NCBI RefSeq assembly: GCF_003390845.1
Contig: NZ_QMEK01000005.1
Coordinates: forward strand, 124,001-188,000
Direction of reading: 5' to 3'
Length of the DNA: 64,000 bases
Source: Tropicimonas sp. IMCC34043
Lineage (GTDB): Bacteria; Pseudomonadota; Alphaproteobacteria; Rhodobacterales; Rhodobacteraceae
The translations under genes and the position numbers were made by a program. Shown in pieces: positions 8,873 through 19,056 of the stretch (position 1 is the first letter of the stretch; each line of letters begins with the position of its first letter). The notes below the pieces were generated by a model. It saw only the letters and a list, made by a program, of their open reading frames with translations. It did not search any database and was not told the origin of the DNA.

Positions 8873-8951
8873 GGGGGACATGATATGGCCCCAACGCAGA
8901 TTTAGGGGGACATTTCCCCACCAATAGGGGGACAGCCCATATGTCCCCCTA
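8873..8951. repeat. GGGGGACA iteron-like array
   Basis: GGGGGACAT occurs at 8873-8881 and 8905-8913, GGGGGACAG at 8927-8935, and the inverted copy ATGTCCCCC at 8941-8949. The last two form an inverted repeat with arms TAGGGGGACA and TGTCCCCCTA (8925-8951). Such spaced repeats upstream of an initiator gene are typical binding sites for the initiator (iterons) or for its autoregulation. Which of the two applies here is inference. Confidence 0.55.
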
Positions 8952-9025
8952 TACCATAGAAACCGATCTTTTAGCTCCTTTTGAGGCCCAAAACGCCCCT
9001 GAGCCCCGGCTTTGGACGTAAAGCC

Positions 9026-9054
9026 TTGACAGAATCGGATAATCCAACGCTAAT
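9026..9054 (+). promoter_or_regulatory. Candidate rep promoter
   Basis: A consensus -35 TTGACA (9026-9031) is followed after 17 bases by GCTAAT (9049-9054). This predicts a leader of roughly 110 bases before rep, room for copy-number control. Confidence 0.45.
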
Positions 9055-9168
9055 TCCGACCAGACACGGAAAAGCACCGACTTCAGCCCTTCGAGGCCCC
9101 GAAACACACAGCGGTCCCGTGTCCGAGGCAGTCCCGCCACGACCGGCGGCAACACGAGGATCGGGCAG

Positions 9169-9873
9169 ATGACTTCCGTCATGCCGGGCAGGGCCGTCGG
9201 GCGCAACGCCGGAGCGGTGAAATACGATGTTCTGACGGCGCTTGGTGCCTTCGCTCTGACTCAGGACCGGGCGTTGCAGATCCTTGTCCTGCGGTTGATC
9301 CTGTTGATCACGGCACGCTACAACTGGCAGCGCGCCGAGTTCTGTGTCGGCCGCCCGGAAATGGCGCGGCTCTGGGGCATCGACGTTCGACAGGTCAAGC
9401 GCATCGTCGCACGCCTTCTGTCGCTCGGCTGGATCGAGGTCCGGCGTGCCGGGGCTCGCGGCCGGATCACCACCTACACGGTGCGTTTCGACACGATCCT
9501 TTCGGTCAGCGAGATTGCCTGGGACAACGTCGGCGCGGATTTCGTCGCCCGGATGCGCGAGGCGACGGGCCGCAGCGCTGCACCCGAGCAGGGCTCGGTC
9601 GTTCCCTTTCCGACCCGGCCGCGCGATACGATTGTCGAGGACGGCCCATGGGGGCAGGTACGGGCGCGGATCGCCGCCGCCGACCCCGCGCTTTATGCAG
9701 CCTGGATCGCGCCATTGGTCCCCGCGGGGAACGACGACGCAACCCTGCTGTTGAGGGCGCCCAGCCGGTTTCACGCAAGCTACGTTGCGACCCACCACGC
9801 GGCGCGGTTGCTGGCCGAATTGCGGCTGATCGGGGCAGGGCAGGGGGGGCTAAGGATCCTGCCGCCTGGCTGA
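9169..9873 (+). CDS. DnaA-like plasmid replication initiator
   Basis: This 234-residue protein has an N-terminal winged-helix-like part (about 45-110, with VGRPEMARLWGIDVRQVKRIV and LGWIEVRRAG) and a C-terminal segment (about 160-230, WGQVRARIAAADPALYAAWI ... LLLRAPSRFHASYV) resembling the N-terminal domain of chromosomal DnaA. This is the make-up of the DnaA-like replicases known from Rhodobacterales plasmids. It has no AAA+ ATPase, so it should recruit the helicase rather than melt DNA as DnaA does. The gene diverges from parAB across the origin-like region. A one-mismatch parS-like palindrome lies in the coding sequence at 9717-9732 (VPAGN), and a half-site follows the stop codon. Confidence 0.85.
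   Translation: MTSVMPGRAVGRNAGAVKYDVLTALGAFALTQDRALQILVLRLILLITARYNWQRAEFCVGRPEMARLWGIDVRQVKRIVARLLSLGWIEVRRAGARGRITTYTVRFDTILSVSEIAWDNVGADFVARMREATGRSAAPEQGSVVPFPTRPRDTIVEDGPWGQVRARIAAADPALYAAWIAPLVPAGNDDATLLLRAPSRFHASYVATHHAARLLAELRLIGAGQGGLRILPPG
9717..9732. repeat. parS-like palindrome inside rep (one mismatch)
   Basis: GGTCCCCGCGGGGAAC differs from the other copies only at its second base. It is read as V-P-A-G-N in the same codon phase as the parA copy. Confidence 0.7.
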
Positions 9874-9877
9874 TCGG

Positions 9878-9886
9878 GTTCCCCGC
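9878..9886. repeat. parS-like half-site after rep
   Basis: GTTCCCCGC matches the left half of the palindrome; the right half is absent. It lies 5 bases beyond the rep stop codon and marks the right edge of the palindrome cluster. Confidence 0.4.
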
Positions 9887-10154
9887 CTCAGCGATACAAA
9901 GTTGCGAATTCCTGCATATGAGAGCGTTTGCATATCGTGCACTGAGCCGCCTGAGAGCGGGTGGGCGAAAGGGCCGGACAGGGTGACGCTGGGCTGGCCT
10001 TTTGCTTGTTTCGCGGTGCCTCAGACCCTAAACACTGTCCAGATTGCGAAGTGGCATACGGTTCAGACGGGCAGGGGCCCGAAACCGAGTCGCCAGTTGA
10101 CGCGCGCGGCTGGCCCTGAGGCCGGCGGAAACGATAACGAGGGGAGCCAGGGAC

Positions 10155-12350
<2,196 letters not shown>

Positions 12351-12374
12351 GGCGTCGGGCGGAACCAGACGAAT

Positions 12375-12410
12375 GGGCGCGCGGGAGACCGCGCGCCCGT
12401 TTCGCATTTT
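12375..12410 (+). terminator. Rho-independent-like terminator after icd
   Basis: Perfect 10-bp stem GGGCGCGCGG / CCGCGCGCCC with a GAGA loop (12375-12398), followed by GTTTCGCATTTT. It lies 24 bases past the icd stop. Confidence 0.75.
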
Positions 12411-12592
12411 GGCGGTGAAGGGACCCCATGCGCGGATGCGCTGCCTGTGCATCAAACCTGCATGCATGTTAGGCTTGCTGCAACGGATCGGCGGTTTGAC
12501 GACCCTGCGCCCGGCCACCCCCTTGCATCGGCCGCCGGGGTATTGGACTACCAGCGCAACCACAAGCGACACCACAGGGATAAGGGCACCAC

Positions 12593-13609
12593 ATGAAGAC
12601 CGCGTTTCAGATCTGCGCACTCGGCCTCGCCATCAGCGCCAACGCAGCCGGCGCCGAAACGCTCACCATCTCGTGGTGGGGCTATAACGGCGAAAAGCTG
12701 AATGCCAACATCATCGAACCGTTCAAGGCACAATGCGGTTGCGACGTGGTGTTCGAAACCGGCAACAACGCCGACCGTCTGGGCAAGCTGCAGGCCCGCG
12801 GCGGCAAAGGCGTCGACGTGATCTATCTGACCGACAGCTATTCCCAGATCGGGATCGAAGCCGGGATCTTCCAGAAGATCGACCGCGAACGCCTGCCGAA
12901 CCTCAAGAACGTCTATGCCATGGCGCGCGACCCCCAGGGCGGCTATGGCCCGGCCTATACCATCGGCCGCGTCGGTATCGTTTTTGACGCCGCCAAGGTT
13001 ACCCCGGTTACCTCGTGGAACGAGCTCTGGCGCGACGACCTGAAGGGCACGATCACGCTGCCCGGCATCACCACGACCGCGGGTCCGATGGTCGTGATCC
13101 AGGCCGGCAAGCACGCCGGCGTCGATCCCTTCACCCAGCCCGATCCGACCTTCGCCGCCATCGAGGCGCTGAAGCCCAACACCGTGAAGAACTACAACAC
13201 CGGCTCCGAGATGGTGAACCTGATCTCGACCGGCGAGGCCACCGTTGCCGTGGCGCAGGACTTCACCATGGCCTCGCTCCAGGCGGCGGTTCCGACCATG
13301 ACCTGGGCGACGCTGGAGGATGGCGACATTGCCACGCTCAACACCGTCAATATCCCGAAGGGGGCCGAGAACCCGGACCTCGCCTATGCCTTCATCGACT
13401 TCATCCTGTCCCTGCCTGTCCAGCAGGTGAACGCCGAACAGGGCGTCGATGCGCCGGTGAACATGGGTGTGGACCTGACCCCGGAACAGGCCTCGATCTG
13501 GACCTACGGCTCCGAGGCGATCGAAAAGCTGAACCGCATGAACTATGCCCAGATGAACGCCGCCAAGGCCGACTGGATCGACCGCTGGAACGAGATTTTC
13601 GGCATGTGA
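12593..13609 (+). CDS. Polyamine-type ABC transporter substrate-binding protein
   Basis: This 338-residue periplasmic binding protein (PotD/extracellular solute-binding family 1 type) has a signal peptide with likely cleavage after ANAAGA (residue 21). The mature protein starts ETLTISWWGYNGEKL, a typical beginning for the spermidine/putrescine group. AGGGATAAGG precedes the ATG. It is the first gene of an operon with two permeases, an ATPase and three hydrolases. The ligand cannot be read from sequence; the downstream nucleoside hydrolase and deaminase-like enzyme leave nucleoside-like or amine-containing compounds open besides polyamines. Confidence 0.88.
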   Translation: MKTAFQICALGLAISANAAGAETLTISWWGYNGEKLNANIIEPFKAQCGCDVVFETGNNADRLGKLQARGGKGVDVIYLTDSYSQIGIEAGIFQKIDRERLPNLKNVYAMARDPQGGYGPAYTIGRVGIVFDAAKVTPVTSWNELWRDDLKGTITLPGITTTAGPMVVIQAGKHAGVDPFTQPDPTFAAIEALKPNTVKNYNTGSEMVNLISTGEATVAVAQDFTMASLQAAVPTMTWATLEDGDIATLNTVNIPKGAENPDLAYAFIDFILSLPVQQVNAEQGVDAPVNMGVDLTPEQASIWTYGSEAIEKLNRMNYAQMNAAKADWIDRWNEIFGM

Positions 13610-13617
13610 TCCTTCCT

Positions 13618-13643
13618 GCGTGCCGGGTCGACCCCCGGCACGC
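13618..13643 (+). terminator. Intercistronic hairpin after the binding-protein gene
   Basis: Arms GCGTGCCGGG (13618-13627) and CCCGGCACGC (13634-13643) pair perfectly around a 6-base loop. There is no T-run. Position between the binding protein and the first permease suggests partial termination or mRNA protection that raises binding-protein levels relative to the membrane parts. Confidence 0.6.
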
Positions 13644-13664
13644 GTCCTTACCCGAGAACGCCTC

Positions 13665-14492
13665 ATGTCCTCCCGATTGCGTGCCTGGCTGCTTGCCACC
13701 CCGGCCACCCTGCTGGTTCTGGTCTTTCTGGTCCTGCCGGTGCTGGCGACACTTGCCACGACGTTCGGCGATCCCAAGGGGCCGTTTGCGCCCTATGCCG
13801 CCTTCTTCACCTCGAAGTTCCGCATGGCGGTGCTGTGGCGCACGATGGAGGTCGCGGTGACAACGACGCTGATCTCGCTCGTCGTGGGCTTTGCCACCGC
13901 CTGGGTGGTGGCGCGCGCGCCGCGGCGGATCAAGAGCATCATGATCATTGCCGCGGTCTTCCCGCTGCTCACCGGGGTCGTGGTGCGGTCCTTTGCCTGG
14001 CTGGTGATCCTTGGCAAGAACGGCATCCTGAACGACGCCCTGCTCAGGATCGGCGCGATATCCGAGCCGCTGTCGATGCTCTACACCCAAGGCGCCGTGG
14101 TCGTCGCCATGGTCTATCTCTTCGTGCCGCTGATGGTCCTGACGCTGGTCGGTGTGCTTGAAGCCATCCCGCAGGACCTGACCGAGGCCGCGGCCTCGCT
14201 TGGCGCCACGCCTTCGGCGACGTTCCGGCAGGTGATCCTGCCGATGGCGGTGCCGGGGCTGATCGTCGGGGCGGTGCTGGTCTTTACCGGATCCTTCACC
14301 TCCTACGCCACACCGCAGCTTCTGGGCGGCGAGCGCCAGATGATGATGGGCACGTTCCTTTATCAGCGCGCCATGGTGATGTTCGACTGGGTCGGCGCCT
14401 CGACGATTGCGGCGGTGATGGTGGTGGTGACGCTCGCCACGGTTCTGGCGATGTCGCACCTTGCGCGACGCCTGAACCCGGTGGCGGGATAG
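13665..14492 (+). CDS. ABC transporter permease (PotB-like)
   Basis: This inner-membrane permease of about 275 residues has six predicted segments. The family coupling loop facing the ATPase is visible as EAAASLGATPSATFRQVILP. The ATG at 13665 (MSSRLRAWLL) is preferred over an upstream in-frame start at 13620, which would lie within the hairpin and lacks a ribosome site. It forms the translocation channel together with the next gene. Confidence 0.9.
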   Translation: MSSRLRAWLLATPATLLVLVFLVLPVLATLATTFGDPKGPFAPYAAFFTSKFRMAVLWRTMEVAVTTTLISLVVGFATAWVVARAPRRIKSIMIIAAVFPLLTGVVVRSFAWLVILGKNGILNDALLRIGAISEPLSMLYTQGAVVVAMVYLFVPLMVLTLVGVLEAIPQDLTEAAASLGATPSATFRQVILPMAVPGLIVGAVLVFTGSFTSYATPQLLGGERQMMMGTFLYQRAMVMFDWVGASTIAAVMVVVTLATVLAMSHLARRLNPVAG

Positions 14493-14500
14493 GGGGGCCG

Positions 14501-15289
14501 ATGCGACCGCGCACCCATCCCCTGCTGCTGGCCTTCGCGGGCCTTGTGTTCGTTTTTCTGCTGGGGCCGCTCGTCATCATCCTTGGCGCGGCTCTGTCCG
14601 ACACGAGCTTTCTGACATTCCCGCCGCGCGGGCTGACGCTGCACTGGTTTGCCAACGTCTTTCAGGTCGAGGCCTTCAAGCGGACGATGCTCACCTCGTT
14701 CCTGCTGGCCATCGGTGGCACTGCGCTGTCGATGACCATCGGGATCCCTGCGGCCTATGCGCTGGCGCGCTATCGCATCGTGCTGCCGCGGGCGCTTGCC
14801 AACCTGTTCGTGCTGCCGATCCTGATCCCCGAGATCGTCATGGGCTTTTCGCTGATGAAGTCGCTTGCGATCGGCTGGGGCATGCCGATTGTCGCCTCGC
14901 TTCTGATCGGCCATGCGCTGCTGGTGCTGCCCTATTGCGTCCGGGTCGTCGGCGCCTCGCTCAACGCCTTCGACTTCTCGATCGAGGAGGCGGCGGTGTC
15001 GCTTGGCTGCCCGCGCTGGCGCGCCTTCTTCATCGTGGTTCTGCCCAATGTGAAACCGGGCATCATCGCGGGCTTCATCCTGGCCTTCATCACCTCGCTC
15101 AATGACGTATCGGTGTCGATCTTCCTGACCGGCCCCGGCGTCTCCACCCTGCCGATCCAGCTTCTGGCGCATATGGAGCAGTTCTTCGACCCGACCATCG
15201 CCTCGGTTTCGGTCCTGCTCATGTTCGTCACCGTGGCCGTCATGGCCGTGGTCGAACGCACCCTCGGCCTAACGTTCCTGACCAAATGA
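14501..15289 (+). CDS. ABC transporter permease (PotC-like)
   Basis: Second permease of the importer, 262 residues, with the coupling segment EEAAVSLGCPRWRAFFIVVLP. It begins 8 bases after the first permease and overlaps the ATPase gene by 4 bases (ATGA), so translation is coupled. Confidence 0.92.
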   Translation: MRPRTHPLLLAFAGLVFVFLLGPLVIILGAALSDTSFLTFPPRGLTLHWFANVFQVEAFKRTMLTSFLLAIGGTALSMTIGIPAAYALARYRIVLPRALANLFVLPILIPEIVMGFSLMKSLAIGWGMPIVASLLIGHALLVLPYCVRVVGASLNAFDFSIEEAAVSLGCPRWRAFFIVVLPNVKPGIIAGFILAFITSLNDVSVSIFLTGPGVSTLPIQLLAHMEQFFDPTIASVSVLLMFVTVAVMAVVERTLGLTFLTK

Positions 15290-16353
15290 CCGTCTCGCTC
15301 ACCATCGACAATGTCACCGCAGATTATGGCACCACGCGCGTGCTGGAGGATCTGTCGCTTCACGTGGCCGAGGGCGAGCTGGTCTCGCTGCTCGGCGCCT
15401 CGGGCTGCGGCAAGACCACGACGCTGCGCCTCGTCGCGGGGTTCCTGCAGCCGGTGGCGGGCAGTATCCGGCTCGGGGATCGCGACCTGACGCGGCTGCC
15501 GCCACATGCCCGCAACATCGGTCTGGTGTTCCAGACCTATGCGCTGTTTCCGCATCTGACGGTCCGCGCCAATGTCGAGTTTGGCCTGAAGCAGCGCGGG
15601 GTAGGGGGCAGCGACCGACGCAGGCGGGCCGCCGACATGATCGACCGGGTCGGGCTTCAGGGCCTTGCCGACCGTTATCCCGCCAACCTGTCGGGTGGCC
15701 AGCGCCAGCGCGTGGCCCTGGCCCGGGCGCTGGTGATCGATCCGCCGCTTCTGATGTTCGACGAGCCGTTGTCGAACCTCGACGCCCGTCTCAGGGTCGA
15801 CATGCGGGTCGAGATCCGGCGCCTGCAGCAGGCGAACGGCACGACCGCGCTCTACGTGACCCACGATCAGGAGGAGGCGTTCTCGATCTCCGACCGGGTC
15901 GCGATCATGAATGCCGGCCGCATCATGCAGCTTGACCGCCCCGAGGTGCTTTATTCTTGCCCCGCCAACGCCTTCGTCGCCGATTTTGTCGGCTTCGAGA
16001 ACATGATCCCGATGCGGGCGGTTCTCGAATCGGGCGATGCGGTGCGTGCCCGGATGGCGGACGGCACAATGCTGATGCTGCCCAAGGATCGCTTCACGGT
16101 GCCCGCCCAGGACTTTCTTCTCGCCGCCCGCCCCGAGGGGCTCGAGGTCGCCCTCGAGGAACGCCCCGATGGCATTCCGGCGCGTCTTGGCCTGCGCACC
16201 TATCTCGGTCGCGGCTATCAGTACCAGTGTTCGACCCCGGCCGGAGAGATCACCGCCCATGGTCCCCTGACCCAGCCTTATGAGCCCGGCATGACCGCCC
16301 ATCTGGTGCCGCGCCCCGAACAATGCTGCCTTCTGCCTGCGGAACCCGCGTGA
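15286..16353 (+). CDS. ABC transporter ATPase (PotA-like)
   Basis: Cytoplasmic ATPase of 355 residues. It has Walker A GASGCGKTT (about 39-47), signature LSGGQRQR, Walker B LLMFDEPLSNLD, switch VTHDQEEA, and a C-terminal TOBE-like domain from about residue 275. The arrangement is that of spermidine/putrescine importers. The stop codon overlaps the start of the next gene (GTGA), tying the transporter to the hydrolases. Confidence 0.94.
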   Translation: MTVSLTIDNVTADYGTTRVLEDLSLHVAEGELVSLLGASGCGKTTTLRLVAGFLQPVAGSIRLGDRDLTRLPPHARNIGLVFQTYALFPHLTVRANVEFGLKQRGVGGSDRRRRAADMIDRVGLQGLADRYPANLSGGQRQRVALARALVIDPPLLMFDEPLSNLDARLRVDMRVEIRRLQQANGTTALYVTHDQEEAFSISDRVAIMNAGRIMQLDRPEVLYSCPANAFVADFVGFENMIPMRAVLESGDAVRARMADGTMLMLPKDRFTVPAQDFLLAARPEGLEVALEERPDGIPARLGLRTYLGRGYQYQCSTPAGEITAHGPLTQPYEPGMTAHLVPRPEQCCLLPAEPA

Positions 16354-17684
16354 GCCTGATCCTCGCCAATGCCCGGATCCTGCCAATGGACCCGGCGATG
16401 ACCGAGATCGAGCGCGGCTGGATCGCGCTCGACGGCGACCGGATCGCAGCGCTCGGCACAGGCAACCCGCCTGCAGGTAAGGCCCTCGACATGGCGGGCG
16501 ATCTGCTGATGCCCGGCATGGTCAACCCCCATTGCCACATGCCGATGACGCTGTTTCGCGGGCTGGCCGAGGATGTCGACGACCGGTTGTTTCGCTATAT
16601 CCTGCCGCTCGAACGCGCGCTGGTGACGGCCGAGGTGGTGGAGATCGGCGCCCGCCTTGCGGCGCTCGAGATGATCCGTGGCGGGGTCACCACCGTCGCC
16701 GACATGTATTATTTCGAGGATCGGATCGGCGCCGTTCTGGACGCCTCGGGGCTGCGCGGCGTGGTGGGCCAGACGCTGGCCGATTTCGCCGCCCCCGACC
16801 ACGGCAGCATGGACGAGGGGTTTGCACGGCTCGATGCCCTTGCAGATCTCTACCGTGACCATCCCCGCATCACCGCCTCGGCCGCCCCGCACGCGCCCTA
16901 TTCGACTGGCCTTGCCGTGATGGAGCGCGTCGCCCATTGGTCCGCCGCGCATCCGGGCCTGCCGGTCCAGATGCATCTGGCGGAAACGAGGGCCGAACTG
17001 GACTGGGCCGAAAAGACCCACGGCGTGACCACGGTCGAGGTGACCGACCGTGCGGGCCTGCTGACCCCGACGCTGGTCGCCGCCCATGTCATGTACCCGA
17101 CCGAGGCCGACATGGACCTGATTGCGGCGCGCGGGGCCCATGTTGCCCACAATGCGCGGTCGAACGGCAAGGCGGGGCGTGGCATCGCGCCGGTGACCGC
17201 GCTGCGCGCCCGTGGCGTCAAGGTCGGGCTGGCGACTGACGGGGCCATGTCCGGCAACACGCTCGACCTGTTTTCCCAGATGGCGCCCGCCGCGATGTTC
17301 CAGAAGATCGCCGGCGGCTCGCGCAGGCCGCTGCCCTGCGCCGAGGTGCTGCGCATGGCGACGATCGAGGCCGCGGCAACCTTGGGGATGGCGGATCGTA
17401 CCGGCTCGCTCGAACCCGGCAAGCAGGCCGACCTGATCCGGATCTCGCTGTCCGATCCGCGGCTGCACCCGATCTATGACCTATCGTCCACGCTGGTCTT
17501 CGCGGCACTTCCGTGCGACGTGCGGGCGACGATGGTGGCCGGGCGCTGGCTGATGCGCGACCGGATGGTCGAGACGCTCGAGCCCGAGAAGGTGCTGGCC
17601 GACGCGCTGCAGGTGGCGCGACGGTTCCGGGCCAAGATCGAAGAAATAGACAAACAGGCAGACCGGGGGCAAACCGATGGCTGA
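16350..17684 (+). CDS. Amidohydrolase-superfamily deaminase (SAH/MTA deaminase-like)
   Basis: This metal-dependent hydrolase of about 444 residues belongs to the TrzN/AtzB/SAH deaminase branch. Metal and catalytic residues visible are His61 and His63 in NPHCHMPM, then ASAAPHAPYS, QMHLAETRAE and the Asp of LATDGAMSGN. GTG 16350 (VSLILANARI) is chosen because it overlaps the ATPase stop as GTGA; the upstream in-frame ATG 16323 would add 9 non-conserved residues. Family members remove amino or halide groups from aromatic heterocycles such as adenine nucleosides, guanine or pyrimidines. With a nucleoside hydrolase three genes on, a modified nucleoside or purine-like substrate is a reasonable inference. 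Confidence 0.85.
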   Translation: MSLILANARILPMDPAMTEIERGWIALDGDRIAALGTGNPPAGKALDMAGDLLMPGMVNPHCHMPMTLFRGLAEDVDDRLFRYILPLERALVTAEVVEIGARLAALEMIRGGVTTVADMYYFEDRIGAVLDASGLRGVVGQTLADFAAPDHGSMDEGFARLDALADLYRDHPRITASAAPHAPYSTGLAVMERVAHWSAAHPGLPVQMHLAETRAELDWAEKTHGVTTVEVTDRAGLLTPTLVAAHVMYPTEADMDLIAARGAHVAHNARSNGKAGRGIAPVTALRARGVKVGLATDGAMSGNTLDLFSQMAPAAMFQKIAGGSRRPLPCAEVLRMATIEAAATLGMADRTGSLEPGKQADLIRISLSDPRLHPIYDLSSTLVFAALPCDVRATMVAGRWLMRDRMVETLEPEKVLADALQVARRFRAKIEEIDKQADRGQTDG

Positions 17685-19056
17685 CACACTCACTCATATC
17701 GACGCGACGTTGCACGAGCGGCTCGACCGGCTGCTCGATTTCGTCCGCATCCCCTCGGTTTCGACCGACCCGGACCATGCGGGTGACGTCGCCCGCGCCG
17801 CCGACTGGCTTGCCGCCACGCTGCGGGACATGGGCGCCGATGCCTCGGTCCGCCCGACCGCGGGTCACTCGATGGTGGTCGGTCACCTGCCGGGGCCCGA
17901 GGGCGCGCCGCATGTGCTGTTCTATGGCCACTACGACGTCCAGCCGCCCGATCCGTTGGAGTTGTGGGATACCGCGCCGTTCGAACCGGTGCTGCGCCCT
18001 GCGCCTGACGGCGACACCCATATCGTCGGCCGCGGCGCCTCGGACGACAAGGGCGCGCTGATGACCTTTGTCGAGGCCTGCCGGGCGATCCTGGAAACCC
18101 GGGGCGAGCTGCCGGTCCGTGTGAGCTTCCTGTTCGAGGGCGAAGAGGAAAGCGGCTCGCGTTCGCTGCCGGGTTTCCTGGCCGGGGCCGCGGACGAACT
18201 GGCCTGCGATGTGGTGCTGGTCTGCGACAGCGACATGTGGGACCGCGAGACCCCGGCGATCACCACCATGCTGCGCGGGCTGGTGGGGCAGGAGCTGACG
18301 ATCCGTGCGGGCGACCGCGATCTGCACTCGGGCATTTTCGGCAATGCCGCGGCAAATGCCCTGACCGTGATGGCCGAGGTGCTGGCCTCGCTCCGCAGCC
18401 CCGATGGCGGGGTGGCGATCGCGGGCTTCTATGACGCCGTTGCGCCACTGCCCGAGCGGACCCGCGCCGCCTGGGAGGCGCTGCCCTTCGACGCCGAGGG
18501 GTTTCTTGGCGATGTCGGCCTGTCGGTTCCTGCGGGCGAGGCGGACCAGCCGGTGCTGCATCAGGTCTGGGCCCGCCCGTCGTGCGAGATCCACGGGATA
18601 TGGGGCGGGTACATGGCGCCCGGCTTCAAGACCGTGATCCCCTGCGAGGCCCACGCCAAGCTGTCGTTCCGGCTGGTCGCCGATCAGGACCCGCAGGCGA
18701 TCCGCGACGCCTTCCAGGCCCATGTCCGGGCGCGCCTGCCGGCCGATTGCACGGTCGAATTTGCCGATCACGGTCTGGCGCCGGCCTGGGCGATGGATCC
18801 GGGCTCGGCCTTCCTCGATGCGGCGCTGGCGGCCTTGGCCGAGGAATGGGGCAAGTCTGCGACCTGCGGCACCGGCGGTTCGATCCCCATCGTCGGCGCG
18901 CTGCAGGCGACGCTCGGCGTCGATGCGCTGCTGGTGGGCTTTGCCCGGTTCGACAACCGCATCCACAGCCCGAACGAGAAATACGACCTGTCGAGCTTTC
19001 ACAAGGGCATGAAAAGCTGGGTGCGGATCCTCGACGGGCTGGCCGGATGCGCGTGA
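17677..19056 (+). CDS. M20-family metallodipeptidase
   Basis: This 459-residue zinc hydrolase belongs to the ArgE/DapE/carboxypeptidase G2 family. Metal-site segments are FYGHYDVQPPDP, GRGASDDKGAL and FEGEEESGS, followed by a dimerisation lid and a C-terminal region with GTGGSIPIVGAL. The ATG overlaps the deaminase gene by 8 bases. Members cleave dipeptides or N-acyl amino acids, so the imported compound may contain an amide-linked amino acid that is released here. Confidence 0.9.
   Translation: MADTLTHIDATLHERLDRLLDFVRIPSVSTDPDHAGDVARAADWLAATLRDMGADASVRPTAGHSMVVGHLPGPEGAPHVLFYGHYDVQPPDPLELWDTAPFEPVLRPAPDGDTHIVGRGASDDKGALMTFVEACRAILETRGELPVRVSFLFEGEEESGSRSLPGFLAGAADELACDVVLVCDSDMWDRETPAITTMLRGLVGQELTIRAGDRDLHSGIFGNAAANALTVMAEVLASLRSPDGGVAIAGFYDAVAPLPERTRAAWEALPFDAEGFLGDVGLSVPAGEADQPVLHQVWARPSCEIHGIWGGYMAPGFKTVIPCEAHAKLSFRLVADQDPQAIRDAFQAHVRARLPADCTVEFADHGLAPAWAMDPGSAFLDAALAALAEEWGKSATCGTGGSIPIVGALQATLGVDALLVGFARFDNRIHSPNEKYDLSSFHKGMKSWVRILDGLAGCA

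Larger units (their letters stand above)
8742..9168. other. Probable origin region between parA and rep
   Basis: This gene-free stretch between the divergent parAB operon and rep contains one perfect parS-like palindrome (8767-8782), an array of GGGGGACA motifs (8873-8949), and a likely rep promoter (9026-9054). Its position, repeats and A+T-richer tracts make it the best place in the window for the replication origin. No DnaA box of the TTATCCACA type was seen. Confidence 0.55.

Noticed and set aside
9913-9935. Two TGCATAT words 16 bases apart after rep
   Set aside because: Only two copies of a short word; too weak to call iterons.
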